Shown here one piece after another: positions 44,611 through 55,968 of a stretch of DNA of 64,000 bases; position 1 is the first letter of the stretch; each line of letters starts with the position of its first letter. Below the pieces are notes generated by a model. The model ran no database searches, was not told where the DNA came from, and saw only the letters and a program-made list of their open reading frames with translations. The translations under genes were made by a program, and so were the position numbers. The stretch spans positions 2,756,229 through 2,820,228 of the forward strand of contig RPFO01000406.1 of the NCBI GenBank assembly GCA_009746045.1, given 5' to 3'. Source of the stretch: Mesostigma viride (taxonomy: Eukaryota > Streptophyta > Mesostigmatophyceae > Mesostigmatales > Mesostigmataceae).

Positions 44611-45573
44611 AGTCCAGCCTTTGCCAGTTGGTGGCTGACCAGTGCTGTTGTCCCCAGGGGGGAGGGCAACAGGTAGCCTACCTGTCACCAAGCAGGTAGA
44701 AGGCTCAACAGGAGCAAGCTCTTCCTGTAAAGGATTAGCACAGTGGGATGCCTTTGGCCTCGGGCAGTTAGGCCATGACAGGGCAGGCCATGTTGAGAGT
44801 TCTTCCAGGTTGTTTGTATATATCTCTCTTGTTTAGTTTTCTTTAGCTGTGAATAAGTGACAACCTTGGATATTATGGTGTTGTAACCTGACAGTTGGGC
44901 CTTGCTGGTGCAGGCTGGTCCACTGGGAACACTCAACATTGGTTTTGGTGGATATTCTATAATAAACCATAATCATGTTGTATGCCAATCTCTCTTGTTG
45001 TCTGTCATGTGACCAGGTTAAGTTTAACCTGGGGTTCTGGGGTAGGGTTCGATTCCCTAGTTGAGCCACAGCCTGGTATGTATGACTCCTGGGCTTTAAC
45101 ACCCAGTGATGACATGGGCTCCCCATCAAGCAGTGGCACAGTGGTGTTGAAGTGGTTTCCATTGGTGAACATTTGGATGGATGATGCCTGGAACGCTCGG
45201 GGCGGGCGCCATGAAACGGGCGCCAGTGATAACTGGGAAGACCAGGAACTCACTGTAATACGTTTCCTGTAGTCAGGGCCTCTCATTCAGATATCCAGGA
45301 TATGTTGCCTAAGGAATATTCAACATCCTCCTTTAAGCCCAAGCCAAGGTACAGTTGCAAAAGAAAGGGTTGGGGATGACCTGCAGGTCAAGTTAATGAT
45401 CAGATGGCAGGGTTGAACCATAGATCCCTAAGAAGGATACCATTAAGGTGGCAAAAGGGGTGCTCATGAGGCTTATTATAAGTCCAGGGTAACCAGTTGT
45501 CCATTTCACAAGGCAGCAAGGAATGGGTTGGTCATGGTGTGAAGCTTGCAGCTCCAAAACAAGAAAGGGTTGG
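44611..45573 (+). other. E1 3' UTR with structured blocks conserved in E2
   Basis: Non-coding. From left to right it holds the inverted repeat CCAGGTTAAGTTTAACCTGG (45013-45032); a hairpin with tRNA T-arm geometry, TAGGG-TTCGATT-CCCTA (45043-45059); the block CTGGGCTTTAACACCCAG; a GGCGCC-loop-GGCGCC hairpin (45205-45224); then GACCAGGAACTCAC running directly into the anti-primer site (45252-45262). Near the 3' LTR is a purine-rich AAGAAAGGGTTGG, the likely polypurine tract. The same items, in the same order, occur in the E2 3' UTR. Confidence 0.65.
45252..45262 (+). promoter_or_regulatory. E1 anti-primer site
   Basis: ACTGTAATACG, exact complement of the 11 nt following the 5' LTR (38695-38705). 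Confidence 0.55.
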
Positions 45574-46217
45574 AGTTAGCATATTGGTGATGCAATATGC
45601 TAAGCATATCATACCTGAAGTGGCCTTTCCAACGCCGTGCTAGACGCCTCATTTGGACAAGGAACTTGAGAGTTATCAAGTCCCGAAGTAATGCCGCCGG
45701 ACGCTACAGCAGTACCAGGACTAAGGACACGTGAGGGACAGGGCACGTGGCAGTGTTGGGTGAACCATCACACGTTACGTGTCACAGGACCGACTGTCAC
45801 TAGGAGGTACTGTGGTCAATATTGGTTGATGGTACCAAGAATGTCACAGGACTTCAGGACTGGCAGTCCTGCAGGCCTGGGATGGACGGGTACTTGTCAT
45901 GACGGATAAATCCAGAGCGTTACTGTCATTCATGGAAGGACAGACGTCCTGGATTGATGCAACCAAGGAAATTGACAGTGGCGGACCTGCCAAGGCGTGC
46001 AAGGCCTGGCAGCAATGGTGAGACCTAGAAAGGCTCGGACACAGCAGTGGCCAAGCGTCTTTTCCCAACACCGTCCGTGGGTACTGCCGCCTCAGGCTAG
46101 TGACCACAGGGTAGTGAGGCAACTGTGGTAAAGGTTAAAAGCCGCTGGTTGAAACCATGGCTCCATTCATCACAGCTTGGGAAGACCAGAAACTCACTGA
46201 TCCGCGTTCATCTAAAT
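45574..46217 (+). repeat. E1 3' LTR
   Basis: 644 bp, one noticed difference from the 5' LTR (CACAGCTTGG versus CACATCTTGG). Confidence 0.85.
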
Positions 46218-46913
46218 CCTTCTCCAAGCTCGTTCAAGAAAACGATGCTTCAGCTTTACCTGGCATGGCTGGCATTACCTTGGCCCAGGCGGTGGCGGCA
46301 AAATGGCGCATTGTGGCACACCAAAGTTGTGCAGCATGGTCGCTAGATTCGGCAATTTCTGGCCACCCTTGCACGTTTACGACCAAATCATCATAAAAAG
46401 TAAAAAGATACATCCTTTAAAATACGCCGGAAAGGTATTGCTGTCAATGTTTCTATCGTCCGGCCTGATCGCAGTTTTTTCCAGCAAGAACGCTGCCGAC
46501 ACCTATCAAATGGCATTCCCGCGAACCAAAATTGGCTTGTATGATCTTTAGGACGTATAAAATCAATTTCCTGAGTTTGGACAGAAAAATTCGAACGCAA
46601 GCGTAAATGCCATGCGTGGGCGCAAGCCGCCATGGCCAGGTCGTCTTTTTCCGGAATGCACGTTGTACGTGAAAAAGTACCCTGACCCCTTGTACTTTGA
46701 CCGGCCAGAACACCTCTATAACTTTGTCAAAAGTATGCGAACCCTACATAGTACCATGCTTTAGAGAATTTTATAAACTTTCGATCTTCTCAGCTAAACT
46801 TTTCCTAATTCTCAATAGATTTCGCGGCATTTGGTCGCCCAAGATGGGGCCGATGCGTCGGCTCTAACTCGATTTTAGGCGGAAAATCGGCAGCCAGACC
46901 ATTTAGGGGTTAA

Positions 46914-47239
46914 CGTTTGCTAACGAAGCATCTGTTCCTGTACAGAACACTTGCAATCTTACTTAATTCTAATTGTACAGTATATTGTTGACCTGAGCCT
47001 ATGTATTCTCGCTTTCATGTGATTAAAAGTCTGAATATACTGTACATAACTTGCACATATAGATATTTGTACCGGGTACACTAGTTTGTCCATCGGTTGG
47101 TTCAGAGCAATGAACAAAGCTGCATGCCTACATGTATCTGGTTGAGCTTTAGCCTCTCAGTGTGCAGTGTGTTGTATCACTGTTTCCGCATGCATCGCTC
47201 CGGCGTCATTGGTATGCCTATGTGTTGCATTGCGCACAG
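46914..47239. other. LRR intron 3, right end
   Basis: AT-rich and non-coding; it ends in the acceptor TGCATTGCGCACAG. No repeat recognised. Confidence 0.5.
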
Positions 47240-47311
47240 GAACTTGGGGAAGAATGACTTGGACGGTTTCCTTCCGTCAAGTATCGGGTCATTGACATCG
47301 CTGACATTTCT
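47240..47311 (+). CDS. LRR receptor-like gene, exon d: one LRR
   Basis: 72 bp between TTGCGCACAG and GTAAGTCC, encoding NLGKNDLDGFLPSSIGSLTS and then LTFL. This is a complete 24-residue plant-type LRR (N-x-L-x-G-x-(I/L)-P-x-x-(I/L)G-x-L). Phase is identical to the other LRR exons. Confidence 0.8.
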
Positions 47312-48170
47312 GTAAGTCCTGGCCAGTCCTGAAGTGAAGTAGCTGGCGTGGGTGCAGCGCCCGCTTGTAGAATGCAAGGAAATCGGGCTGGTTTGTATTA
47401 AAATTTACAAGGAAGACATTGTGATACTGTAAGACAGCCGCTCACAGTCTGAGAGCTTCTAATGGGAAATGGGATCCACCATGCTTCATGCTGTAAGTGT
47501 TCCACACAACACACCCACAGTACCCCCTGATGGAGGATGCTATTTATAGACAACAAGGGCCTTGATGTAGGGTCACCCACTTACACACCCCTAAGTAGCC
47601 CCACGTATATGCATCCTTGGCTTCTTTAGTATGGCCTGGAAATAATTATTAGGCTGGATGGGGGCAGTTGTGGCGCAGTTTGACACCTGGTGCTGTCCCT
47701 TGGGTACGAGTAAGAGACGGTTGAGGGGCTTCATTTAGTCAACCTGACCATGACGCCACTGGTCTTCCAGCAAGCAAATGCGATGAGCCATTTTAGCGCC
47801 CAATGCCAACCTCTAACCTGCCCACTGTTGCCTGTGGTTACCACTCCAACAACCATGCTTAAGCCTTGAAGGTAGAGCCATGTAGGACAGTACTAGAAAG
47901 ACGCCGAGACTCTCGTGAGGTTCTAGCTTTATTGCCATGGCTACCTTCCTTGGCCTTATATCAACAGTCAGTACAGGAATAAATCCACCGCGTTTATCCA
48001 GCACTCAGGTGATGGATGACCTTGATTTGCTGCCTTGATTAGTATGAGTCCTTGGTAGGAGCCTGCAAGACCAACAGTCACTTGCAGTTCCTGTGCTGAC
48101 CTGTACAATCAATTATGTACGACTGACTGTTCCATACCTCAAGGTTCCTAATACTTTGTACGCGGCGACC
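47312..48170. other. LRR intron 4, left part
   Basis: Non-coding. TTGTGGCGCAGTTTGACACC at ~47667 resembles a tRNA/SINE A box, but no matching B box at the right distance was found. Confidence 0.45.
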
Positions 48171-48819
48171 AGTTAGCGAACAGCCAGAACTGTGAGTTCC
48201 TGGTCTCTCGCGCCACACAACGGGATGAGCCAAAGTTGCAAAGGCAGCAACCTTTTAACCCGTGCACCAAGCCACGACCACGGTGAGCGGTTCCACGACC
48301 AATGTGGGAGCCTCGGTTCGTGCTTGCCCAGATAGCTGGTCATCCCCCATGACCAAGCTATATCCTTTGCGTTGTTCCTCGTTCCCATCGGTGTGACGAG
48401 GCACGTGCAGGCAGGCAAGCAAATCCTCAACGTCCACTGGCATCAGTGCAGAGCCAGGACGAACTGGATTTGCCTAGACTCTGCAACCTAGGAAGTACAG
48501 GACCTGTCACAAGCCTGCAAGGCCTAGTATCCTTGCAGACCTGTGCCAGTTCCTGTAGTCCACCAGTCACAGGCTGCTGCTCTTCTGGTCTACGTGGACC
48601 ACAGTCACGTGATAGTCAGGCTAAGCCTGCGCAGGCACGGCCTGCCACGTGTCCTGTCCACTACACCAGAGGACTGTACCTCAGTCGGCCACGGACGGCT
48701 AGGACTTCGGGACCTCATATCTTTCTTGTCCCTTGTCTGTTTCAGGCGGTCAGCACGGCGTTGGAAAGGTCTTTCCAAACTGCATCCACTTAGCATATTG
48801 GTTGCCCAAAATGCTAACT
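48171..48819 (-). repeat. E2 3' LTR
   Basis: 649 bp; begins (minus strand) AGTTAGCATTTTGG and ends GTTCGCTAACT. The polypurine tract AAGAAGAAAGGGTTGG lies just inside (48820-48837). Confidence 0.85.
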
Positions 48820-48837
48820 CCAACCCTTTCTTCTTTT

Positions 48838-49825
48838 GGAGCTGGACCAGCTTGAAAAAACCTAACCTTGCTTGTGCCCACTCAGCCACAGACCGCTTGG
48901 TCCCTTGAGGTTGATCAGACCTTTGAGGGCCCAGGTTCCTGCCTCCTTTGGGTAACAACATATCTGCCCTTGGACCAGGCTAGGTGTACTGGCCAGTGAA
49001 TCAGAGGTCACCCCAGGTTATCCCCTGACCCCTTGGTCAGCTCCCAACCTTTCCTTGGGAACTTGGTGCTGGATTAAAGTCAAGGCACATTACCTAGTCC
49101 AATGGCTGGGATTACAGGATGCCAAGAACGTACTATTGTGAGTTCCTGATCTTTCACAGTTATCACAGGCGCCCGTTCTTATGGCGCCCGCCTTGGCCAG
49201 CCTTTCCCTTATGCTCAAAGAACACAGGTAGCACCTAGGCAAATACTGCCTCCTTGGGGAGCCCATGTCTTCACTGGGTGTTAAGCCCAGGAATCACTCA
49301 TGCCAGGCTGTGGCTCTGCTGGGGAATTGAACCCCACCCCAACCTCCAGGTTTATAGGTGACCTGGAACTTTACACAAGAGAAACATTACAACCATGGAA
49401 CAACATGAGAATGACATGACATGATTATGTTTTATTCAAGCATTATATAACCCAGAATGTGGCCCCCTGGCAACCATGTTCCACATGGTCACACAACCAG
49501 GTTCTTTATTAGCAACAGGTTGGAAACAAGCACTAGAAAACATATATACAGCAACCTGTAAGAACCAACATTCGGGTTGCCCTTGCATGGCCTAACTGTT
49601 TGAGGCCAAAGGCGTCGACTTAAGTCCTGGCGACTCTTCTGAACCCCATGGGGAGGGCCAGGCATGATTCTCAGCTGGTAGGAGTGACATTCCACACCAA
49701 CTCCTGTCCAGGAGGGTGTACCTAACCCTGAAGGACCGGCTGTCAACCAGTAAGCACCAGTCACCACTTGGTACTTTGGTCAAGCAGCCCACTGGGGGCA
49801 CCCAAGCTGAAGCAAGGCCTGGTCT
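48838..49825 (-). other. E2 3' UTR with conserved structured blocks
   Basis: In sense order: inverted repeat CCAGGT...ACCTGG (49346-49366); a T-arm-like hairpin TGGGG-TTCAATT-CCCCA (49320-49336); a block with CTGGGCTTAACACCCAG; the GGCGCC-loop-GGCGCC hairpin (49169-49188); CAGGAACTCAC running into the anti-primer site (49129-49138). The T-arm-like stem differs from E1 at one pair, which changes from A-T to G-C. Confidence 0.65.
49129..49138 (-). promoter_or_regulatory. E2 anti-primer site
   Basis: CAATAGTACG on the sense (minus) strand, exact complement of the 10 nt following the 5' LTR (55969-55978). Confidence 0.55.
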
Positions 49826-52800
49826 CTATGGCCGCCCGTGTAAGGGGTCCATGAGCCCACGGAGCAGGGGGTACTGCCTCTCCGCCTTCTCCTCCAGCTT
49901 GGTGAGGGCATCTGCAGGGTTGTCCACACCAGGCACATGTTCAATGTGAGCTAGGTAGGACATCTCCTTGAGCAACAAGTAGTCAAGGTCCCTGCTCCTG
50001 GCCAGCTGCCTGTGCACAAATTGCACCATGCCCATGCTATCAGTCCTCACCAGTGTGTGCAGCTGCAACCTACAGGAAGCCACTTGACATAGCTGGTAGA
50101 AGAGCTCCCTCAAGTAAAGAGCAGTATGCAGCCCTTCACAGATTGCCCTGCACTCAGCAATATCACTGCTGGGTGTAACCCTGTTCTGCAACCGACTGTA
50201 CCAGGTAACAAGTGAGGTGTGATCTTGCTCCAGGGTAACTAATGCTGCTGCCCGGCCCCTGACCTCTGTGACCTTCCTATTGTCCATAGAACTGTCTACA
50301 TAGAGAACCATGTCAAGGGGCTTGTACAAATCCACAGGACCCAGTATGAGAGGGGGAGACATCATGACAGCCTGCACCACACTCTCAGCACCCACCTCAA
50401 CCAGCTGGGAATCAGTAAGTCGACTCAGAACCAGCAAGTCAGGGGCACATATACTTGCAAGCCATGCCAGCATGCCCCTGATGGTAGCACACCTAGCCTG
50501 CGTGATGGGCTCCTGCAATGCATCTACAATCTGCTGTGGGTAGTCCTTACCACCCTCCATCCTGATGAACCACGAGCCCTTGGCTTGGAACAACGTAGCC
50601 TGCATGCCACAGAAGACCATAGGCTCATTCTCCACCATGTGCTGTATCTTACCCAGCTCAAACCGCTTCTGGATCTTAGCCAAGACAGCCTCAACCCAGT
50701 CTGGTGGACCTATGAGATGCAGGTCATCACCATGCAGTGAGGCAAAGACAGGAAGGCCATTGTAGGACCCTTGGAACAAACAGGGATCCACTGGAGACAC
50801 AGAACCCACAAGTATTCTTCAAGAATTTCTCTAGGCTCTTTCTCCAGATAATGGGACTGGACCTGAGACCTTCCAACCCTTTCAGAATTCTCAGGTACCT
50901 GGCCTTTATCTCTGCTCTCCATACAGCAGGTACAGTCACAAAGAAAGGAGGGATATCTCTCCAAGTCTGCCTAGCCTGATCTTGGTCACCCTTGAGAAAA
51001 GCCCTCTTGAAATCAATCAGCACAGAGCTATAGGGCACACCCTTAACCAGAAAAGACAGAAATATACACAGCAGAATCCTCCACGTGTCATGCAGCATCC
51101 CTGGAGTATAGAGCTCCTCATCTAACAACTGGCCAGTGCCATGATACTCGGTTACAACTGGTCTGACATGTGGCACCTGGACACCATCAACCTCCTTGAG
51201 CTTGAGGACAAACATCAATCTGAGCAGCTGGTGAACTTCTGGCAGCTCATCCACAGGTTCTGCACAGTTGGAAACTATCCACTCATGCCCAGAAGCAACA
51301 AAGCCAAGAGTCCATGCCTTAGCCATCTTGGGGCTCTGCATCATCTCGACTAGCTGGCGCCAGGGAATAGGACTGTGAGCAGCTATCTGGTACCTGTTTA
51401 CCCCTAACTGCCTTGGATCAAAGGTGGTTGGGATTATCAACAAGTCCTCAGCTATGGGCTCCTGACTCTGAGGACCCTCAGCTGGCTGACTCCTAACAGC
51501 CTTCACCGCCACTGCAAGACCCTGGGAATAGTGATATCTTTCAAGGGGGAGGCTGCCCCTGCCTTCTAGTGCCAACTCATCAGAGGTCAAAGTAACCCCT
51601 GGCATGCACAAGAAGTTCTGTCCCAGAATGGCAGGCCCCTTATAGCCCTCTACCACACAGAACGTGGTGGGCACCCCTAAGATAGGCACACTCACTTCCC
51701 CAAGGATCTTCATGGACACCTTTCCTGAGAAATCAGACACAGCAAGGCAACTGGGATGGGACATCTGTAAGCCTACAGCATCCTCTTCCCTGATGACAGA
51801 CACCTGTGAGTTGGTATCTACCTCCATTGTAGCTGCCCAGCACGACCCCCACCCCGTGAGCTTGGATACCTTGGGATCATGTTTGCTGCGCATGAGTGCT
51901 CGGATGACGTCCGCCATGAGAGGCCCCCGGGCCTTAGGTGGCTGCCCCGTCCCCTCTGGCCTTGTGACAGTTGCTTCAGCAGCCTCCTCCTGCTCGTCAT
52001 CTTCCAGCAGGGACAGACCATCATCCACTACCAGAGGATTGTTAGCTGCTGCTGCCTGGCTCTGGCCTGGCTCCTCAACCCAGCTGGGAGGGCCTGGCCC
52101 GTCTGCAGGCCAGATTGCATGTGGCCTTCTTTCCTTGACATGAGCCCAGGACAACCTGTACACGTGCCTTGGATCCTTTTCCAAAGCCACCAGGCAAGAT
52201 CTGTTAGCTTCTTCCACACGAGTGACAACCCCATCCTGCCACTTCCCCCGCTTGCCTGGAATAGATGGTTCCTTCCACATCCTGACCTTCAGCCCCACCT
52301 GAGGCCTCAGCACATTCCAGTTCTTGTCCTTACGTCTCAGCTGGGCAAATAACCTATCTGCCTTCCTAAGACTGGCCTGCACCACGTTCTCAGGTAACAA
52401 GCTATACTGCAGGGCCAGGGGAGAGACAGCCACACCATCAAAGTAATAGTTAACCCTGTGGTTCAGCTGCTCTTCTATCCCCTTACACCAGGCTGCCCTC
52501 TCTAAGGCAGATGCCACAAGTGGCACTGACTCTGCTGCTAGCACCACTGTCTTCACTTCACGTATGGATCTCTCTACAGCCCCTTGCTGCCCATGACTCT
52601 CCCTGGGGACTACTACCAGCTTACAAGGCAGCTGGTCCTGATGCTTGAGCAAACAGTCAAACTGCAAGTCTGCCTGCACACTCTTGCACACCCCAAAGCC
52701 TGGGATCAGGGCCTTCATACCCAACAACAAGTGGTGCTCCTGCATACCAGGCAGAACGTCTATCAGCCTATATCTGCTGAACCTGTCCACTGCCACCAAT

Positions 52801-53357
52801 ATATACAAGCCCCTGATATGCTGGATATCCATCTGGATGTCGCCACGCTCCCTAGCAGGCTCCCTAGCATGGGACTGAGGTGGGTGAACAGCATTCTCCT
52901 GGCAACCACAGTTCTCAGCAGCAGCCTGGCATGCCTCCCACAAAGGCTCCCTACCTAGCTTCCAAGCAAACATTGCTGCCTGCCCAGAATGCCCAAACAT
53001 ATGATGCAATCTATGGCCAGCCTCAGCATAGCTCAGCACTCTGTCAGTACTGACCTGGCGAGACGTCTGAACCGTGTGTGGGGACACATGATCCACTCCT
53101 GAGGTTCCAGGGCTTCCTGCAGGCCATCCTGACTCCCCAAGCCAGGTCCTGCTCCCTGGACCGCTCCAGGCCCTTCCAGCAAGGTCCTTGGCCCTCCAGG
53201 CCAGCACCTGCTGGAGACCCACCACCTGCATGAGGCATAGGGAATTCAGCTGCAGCATTGTTATTGCAATCCAGTGGAAGAACAACATCTTTACACCCTT
53301 GGTGCTGCACAAGGGGCACACCCCCATCCTTATGTACATCCAACACACCTTCCCCAA
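49826..53357 (-). CDS. E2 Pol: integrase-protease-RT-RNase H
   Basis: The main frame is open from 53357 to 50727 and the last part from 50809 to 49826, with one shift near 50800. The first ~100 residues, up to about 53050, are better read in the neighbouring frame. Domains match E1: RLHHMFGHSG zinc-binding-like motif; integrase core with MDIQHIRGLYILVAVDRF, QADLQFDC and GQQGAVERSIREVK; protease LEVDTNSQVSVI and GPAILGQNFLCMPG; RT LIDFKRAFLKGDQDQA and HGDDLHLIGP; RNase H VLYVDSSMDNRK and SDIAECRAICEGLHTALYLR, ending near DNPADALTKLEEKAE. Integrase again precedes protease. All catalytic acids seen in E1 are conserved. Confidence 0.82.
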
Positions 53358-53394
53358 GGGGTGATTGACTATTTACAGGGGATGATGTAGCTAG

Positions 53395-54746
53395 TCACTG
53401 CTGCCCGACTGGCCCCCTGCCCCAGCAGGCTTGGCCTTCCTGTCAGGACACTCACGACGCCAGTGACCTTCCTTGCCACACACAAAGCATGCTCCACCCT
53501 TCTTCCCAGACCCAGCCCCACCCTTGCCAGGCTTCCCTGGCCTCCCTGAGACTGTCCACCCTGCTTGCCCTGGTTGCCTTGAGCTTGGCCCTTGCCTTGC
53601 CCTTGGCCACCCTTACCCTGCTGACCACCAGCTTGCTGGCTCCCAACCCCTCCTTGGGAACCTGCACCCTTGCCACCCTGAGCCCCCTGCCTCTGGCGCC
53701 TGAAGCGCTTACGCTTGTTGGGCCTTGCCCCATCACGGGCTGGGTACCCGGGGACATCACCTTGGCCCTGCACAGCGGAGGTGGCATTGCTGCCATGGGA
53801 CTGGATAGCTTTGCAGGCAGGATCTGGCTTCCTTATGCTGAGGATTACAAGCTCCAGAGCACGCAAGGAGCCATCAGTCTGGTTAAGAAACATGCGGGCA
53901 CTGTTCCTCCCATCCACACTCAAACCCATACGGTCCAGGAAATAGTCTGCCAAGGCCCTATCTGTGACCAGGAAGCCATACTTGGCCCCCTTGTCTCTGA
54001 TACGGTTGAGCCTAGCCCATTCCTCTGCCACAGGGCCCACTATCTCAAAGGTGTCATACTGATGTTTATAGTAGTTGGTGAGGTTGAGAACCTTGTCAGA
54101 GAACTCCTCCCTCAACCCATCCAGGAACTGTGCCCAGGTTAGCTTATCCTTGACACCAGTCCTAGCCTTTTCCCTGACACGCTCTGACGAGTCCCTGTTG
54201 CACGTGGACGAGTGAAACACTTGCACTAGGTTGACAGTGGGGTCCACGGAGAGCACAACCAGCTCCATGTCCTCTAGCCACTTGTCTAGAGCTTCCTGTG
54301 CTAGTGGTGGGTTAAGAGGCTTTTGTCCATTCATAAGCGTGACTGCACTCATGTGAGGTCTCGACCCTGGCAGCGCTTCACCGGCTCCACCACAGTGGGT
54401 GTCACAGTAACAACGCCACTTGGGCCAGCAAGCACAGGGGAGAGCACATCCACGTGAGGCCTCTTACCATTGCCGTCAGCGGAGGTGTCCCTCTTACGCT
54501 TCTCCACGGCAGGTTGCCCATTCGCCACCGTTATTGCATCAGATGCTCCTAGCGCCCGCGCCTTGCGCGCCTCCTCCACCGAGTCTTCGTGCCGTCTCTT
54601 GCTGCCTGGTCTCTTTCCCCCATCGCCCTCGCTGGCTGGGATCGCCTCCCCACCAGCTGCTCCTTGTCTTGCCGAGGCTCCTGGCTTGCTCCAGCCGGTG
54701 CCTCCATCTCGCCCTTGTCGCCGTCTCCCGGTTTGCCACGAGGCAT
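53395..54746 (-). CDS. E2 Gag (frameshifted)
   Basis: Starts at ATG 54746 (MPRGKPGDGDKGEMEAPAG). The largest intact piece is 54352-53369, with TLMNGQKPLNPPLAQEALDK, LTWAQFLDGLREEFSDKVLN and YFLDRMGLSVDG, then a Gly/Gln-rich tail. In yet another frame the end carries a zinc knuckle, CFVCGKEGHWRREC (~53440-53490), and stops at 53395. At least three shifts are needed to join these. The stop codon of ORF1 overlaps the start codon as TAATG. Confidence 0.62.
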
Positions 54747-55944
54747 TATATACAGTGGGATGGCAAACAAAACAGGCGATAGACAAGGAAAACAGGCTCA
54801 AGCGCTGGTGCTGCCGGAAGAAGCCGCTGGCGCTCCTCAGCTATGGCCTCCTCCTCACGCTCCTGCGCTGTGCGCGCCACCGGTGTCCCTACGCGCGGAA
54901 CTGAACGGACCTCCTCCGCGTTGTAAGGACCTAATACCCGGCTCACCGGCCTCCCGGCTGGTGTCTGCTCCACCGGCAGCCTAGGCGCACTACCACGGCG
55001 ATACCACTGCAGGTTCCTGACCCACCGACTGCCACCACCCCGCCTGTCGTTCCGTGACCCCCGACCAATCTCAGCGAAGTCGTGTTCTGGCTCAAACGGG
55101 ATATGCAACTCCGCCCTACGCCGAGCTGAGTAGCCCTCGTTTGTGCCGTCCCCTTCGTCAATCTGCTGTGACGAACGAGCTATGATGCCCGTGGGGCGAT
55201 CCACGAACTCGCTGTGAAAATCCTCGTCGGTGACGTCCCGACCGGTGATGACTGTCACCGTTGGCCCACACGCCCCCGGCCTGCTTTGCAACCTCGGTGT
55301 ATCCAAGGTCGACCAAATGCCGGCTGGTCGTGTCGTGATCACCCAGTGATCGGCGTGACCACGCGCCTCTTGGGTCAAGATATTGACCAGGTGCTCACAC
55401 GTCTGAGCTACCACTTCAGCCGAATCCCACGGACTGTCGGCTTCACGCGTCTGCGCGTCCCGTATAATATGTGACGCGTCGGTCCCCTCCCCCAGCGAGC
55501 TTGTCGCCACCCAGTGGTTGTACAATCTGGTACCACCTAAACAAATGGCCACCAGCTGGCCCAGCGTTTCACGCGCTAAGTCCAGCGCCTGAATGGTGAC
55601 GTGCCCGCCCTGGTACGCGACCTCCAAACTGTAGATCAACGAAGCTATTTCGTCGCGAATAGCGACAAGCCGCTCCGTGCAGACCCGACCCGTCTCCCCT
55701 GGCGACGTCGTCGCCCTTATCCTCATCACCACTGGGTCGTTTGCCGACGGCCCTGCTGCGTTTCCAAACACAGCAACCCAACCTCCTTCCGCAAGACCCC
55801 TCGCAACGTAGGCGGCCTGCACAAACGTAGAAGCGTTGGATGGGTGGGAATAGGGGAAAAACGCGTTCTCGCGCGCTGGCGCCTCGGGAGCTGCTTCGTG
55901 CCCGGGGATGACTCAGGTGTCTCGACCCGAGCCTCGGCCGACAT
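54746..55944 (-). CDS. E2 ORF1: pre-gag protein, homologue of E1 ORF1
   Basis: The probable start is ATG 55944 (MSAEARVETPESSPGTKQ); the main body is open from 55822 in another frame. It contains SPGETGRVCTERLVAIRDE, LGQLVAICLGGTRLYNHWVA, DFHSEFVDRPTGIIARSS, EGDGTNEGYSARRRAELH and GGGSRWVRNLQWYRRG, aligning in order with E1 ORF1. It runs on to ...RLFCLPSHCI and ends in TAA overlapping the gag ATG (TAATG), an arrangement that permits termination-reinitiation. Function unknown. Confidence 0.65.
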
Positions 55945-55968
55945 GAAAAACCTTGCACAACAGAAATG

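Larger units (their letters stand above)
38051..46217 (+). mobile_element. E1: LTR retrotransposon with atypical architecture, 8.2 kb
   Basis: Two 644-bp LTRs (38051-38694 and 45574-46217) differ at one noticed position. The target duplication is CCTTC (38046-38050 and 46218-46222). The internal order is ORF1, gag with zinc knuckle, integrase, protease, reverse transcriptase, RNase H, then a ~960-bp 3' UTR. It inserted into the LINE that had itself inserted into T1. Several single-base shifts break gag and pol although the LTRs are almost identical. The RT/RNase H resemble Copia (HGDD box, no chromodomain), but the domain order and primer site do not. Confidence 0.85.
35675..46909 (+). mobile_element. 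T1 copy d: DNA element split by a LINE and by E1
   Basis: The left end CCCCTATGTAAATGGGCC (35675) and right end CCATTTAGGGG (46909) are flanked by TTAA (35671-35674 and 46910-46913). T1 sequence runs to 36698 and resumes at 46247. It carries no coding capacity of its own. Blocks AATGGCTGTCCTTGGGGGCC and GGTCAAGACGTGCGTTTTC match copy c. Confidence 0.75.

Noticed and set aside
47655-47720. SINE with tRNA-like A box
   Set aside because: No B box at a suitable distance and no tail.
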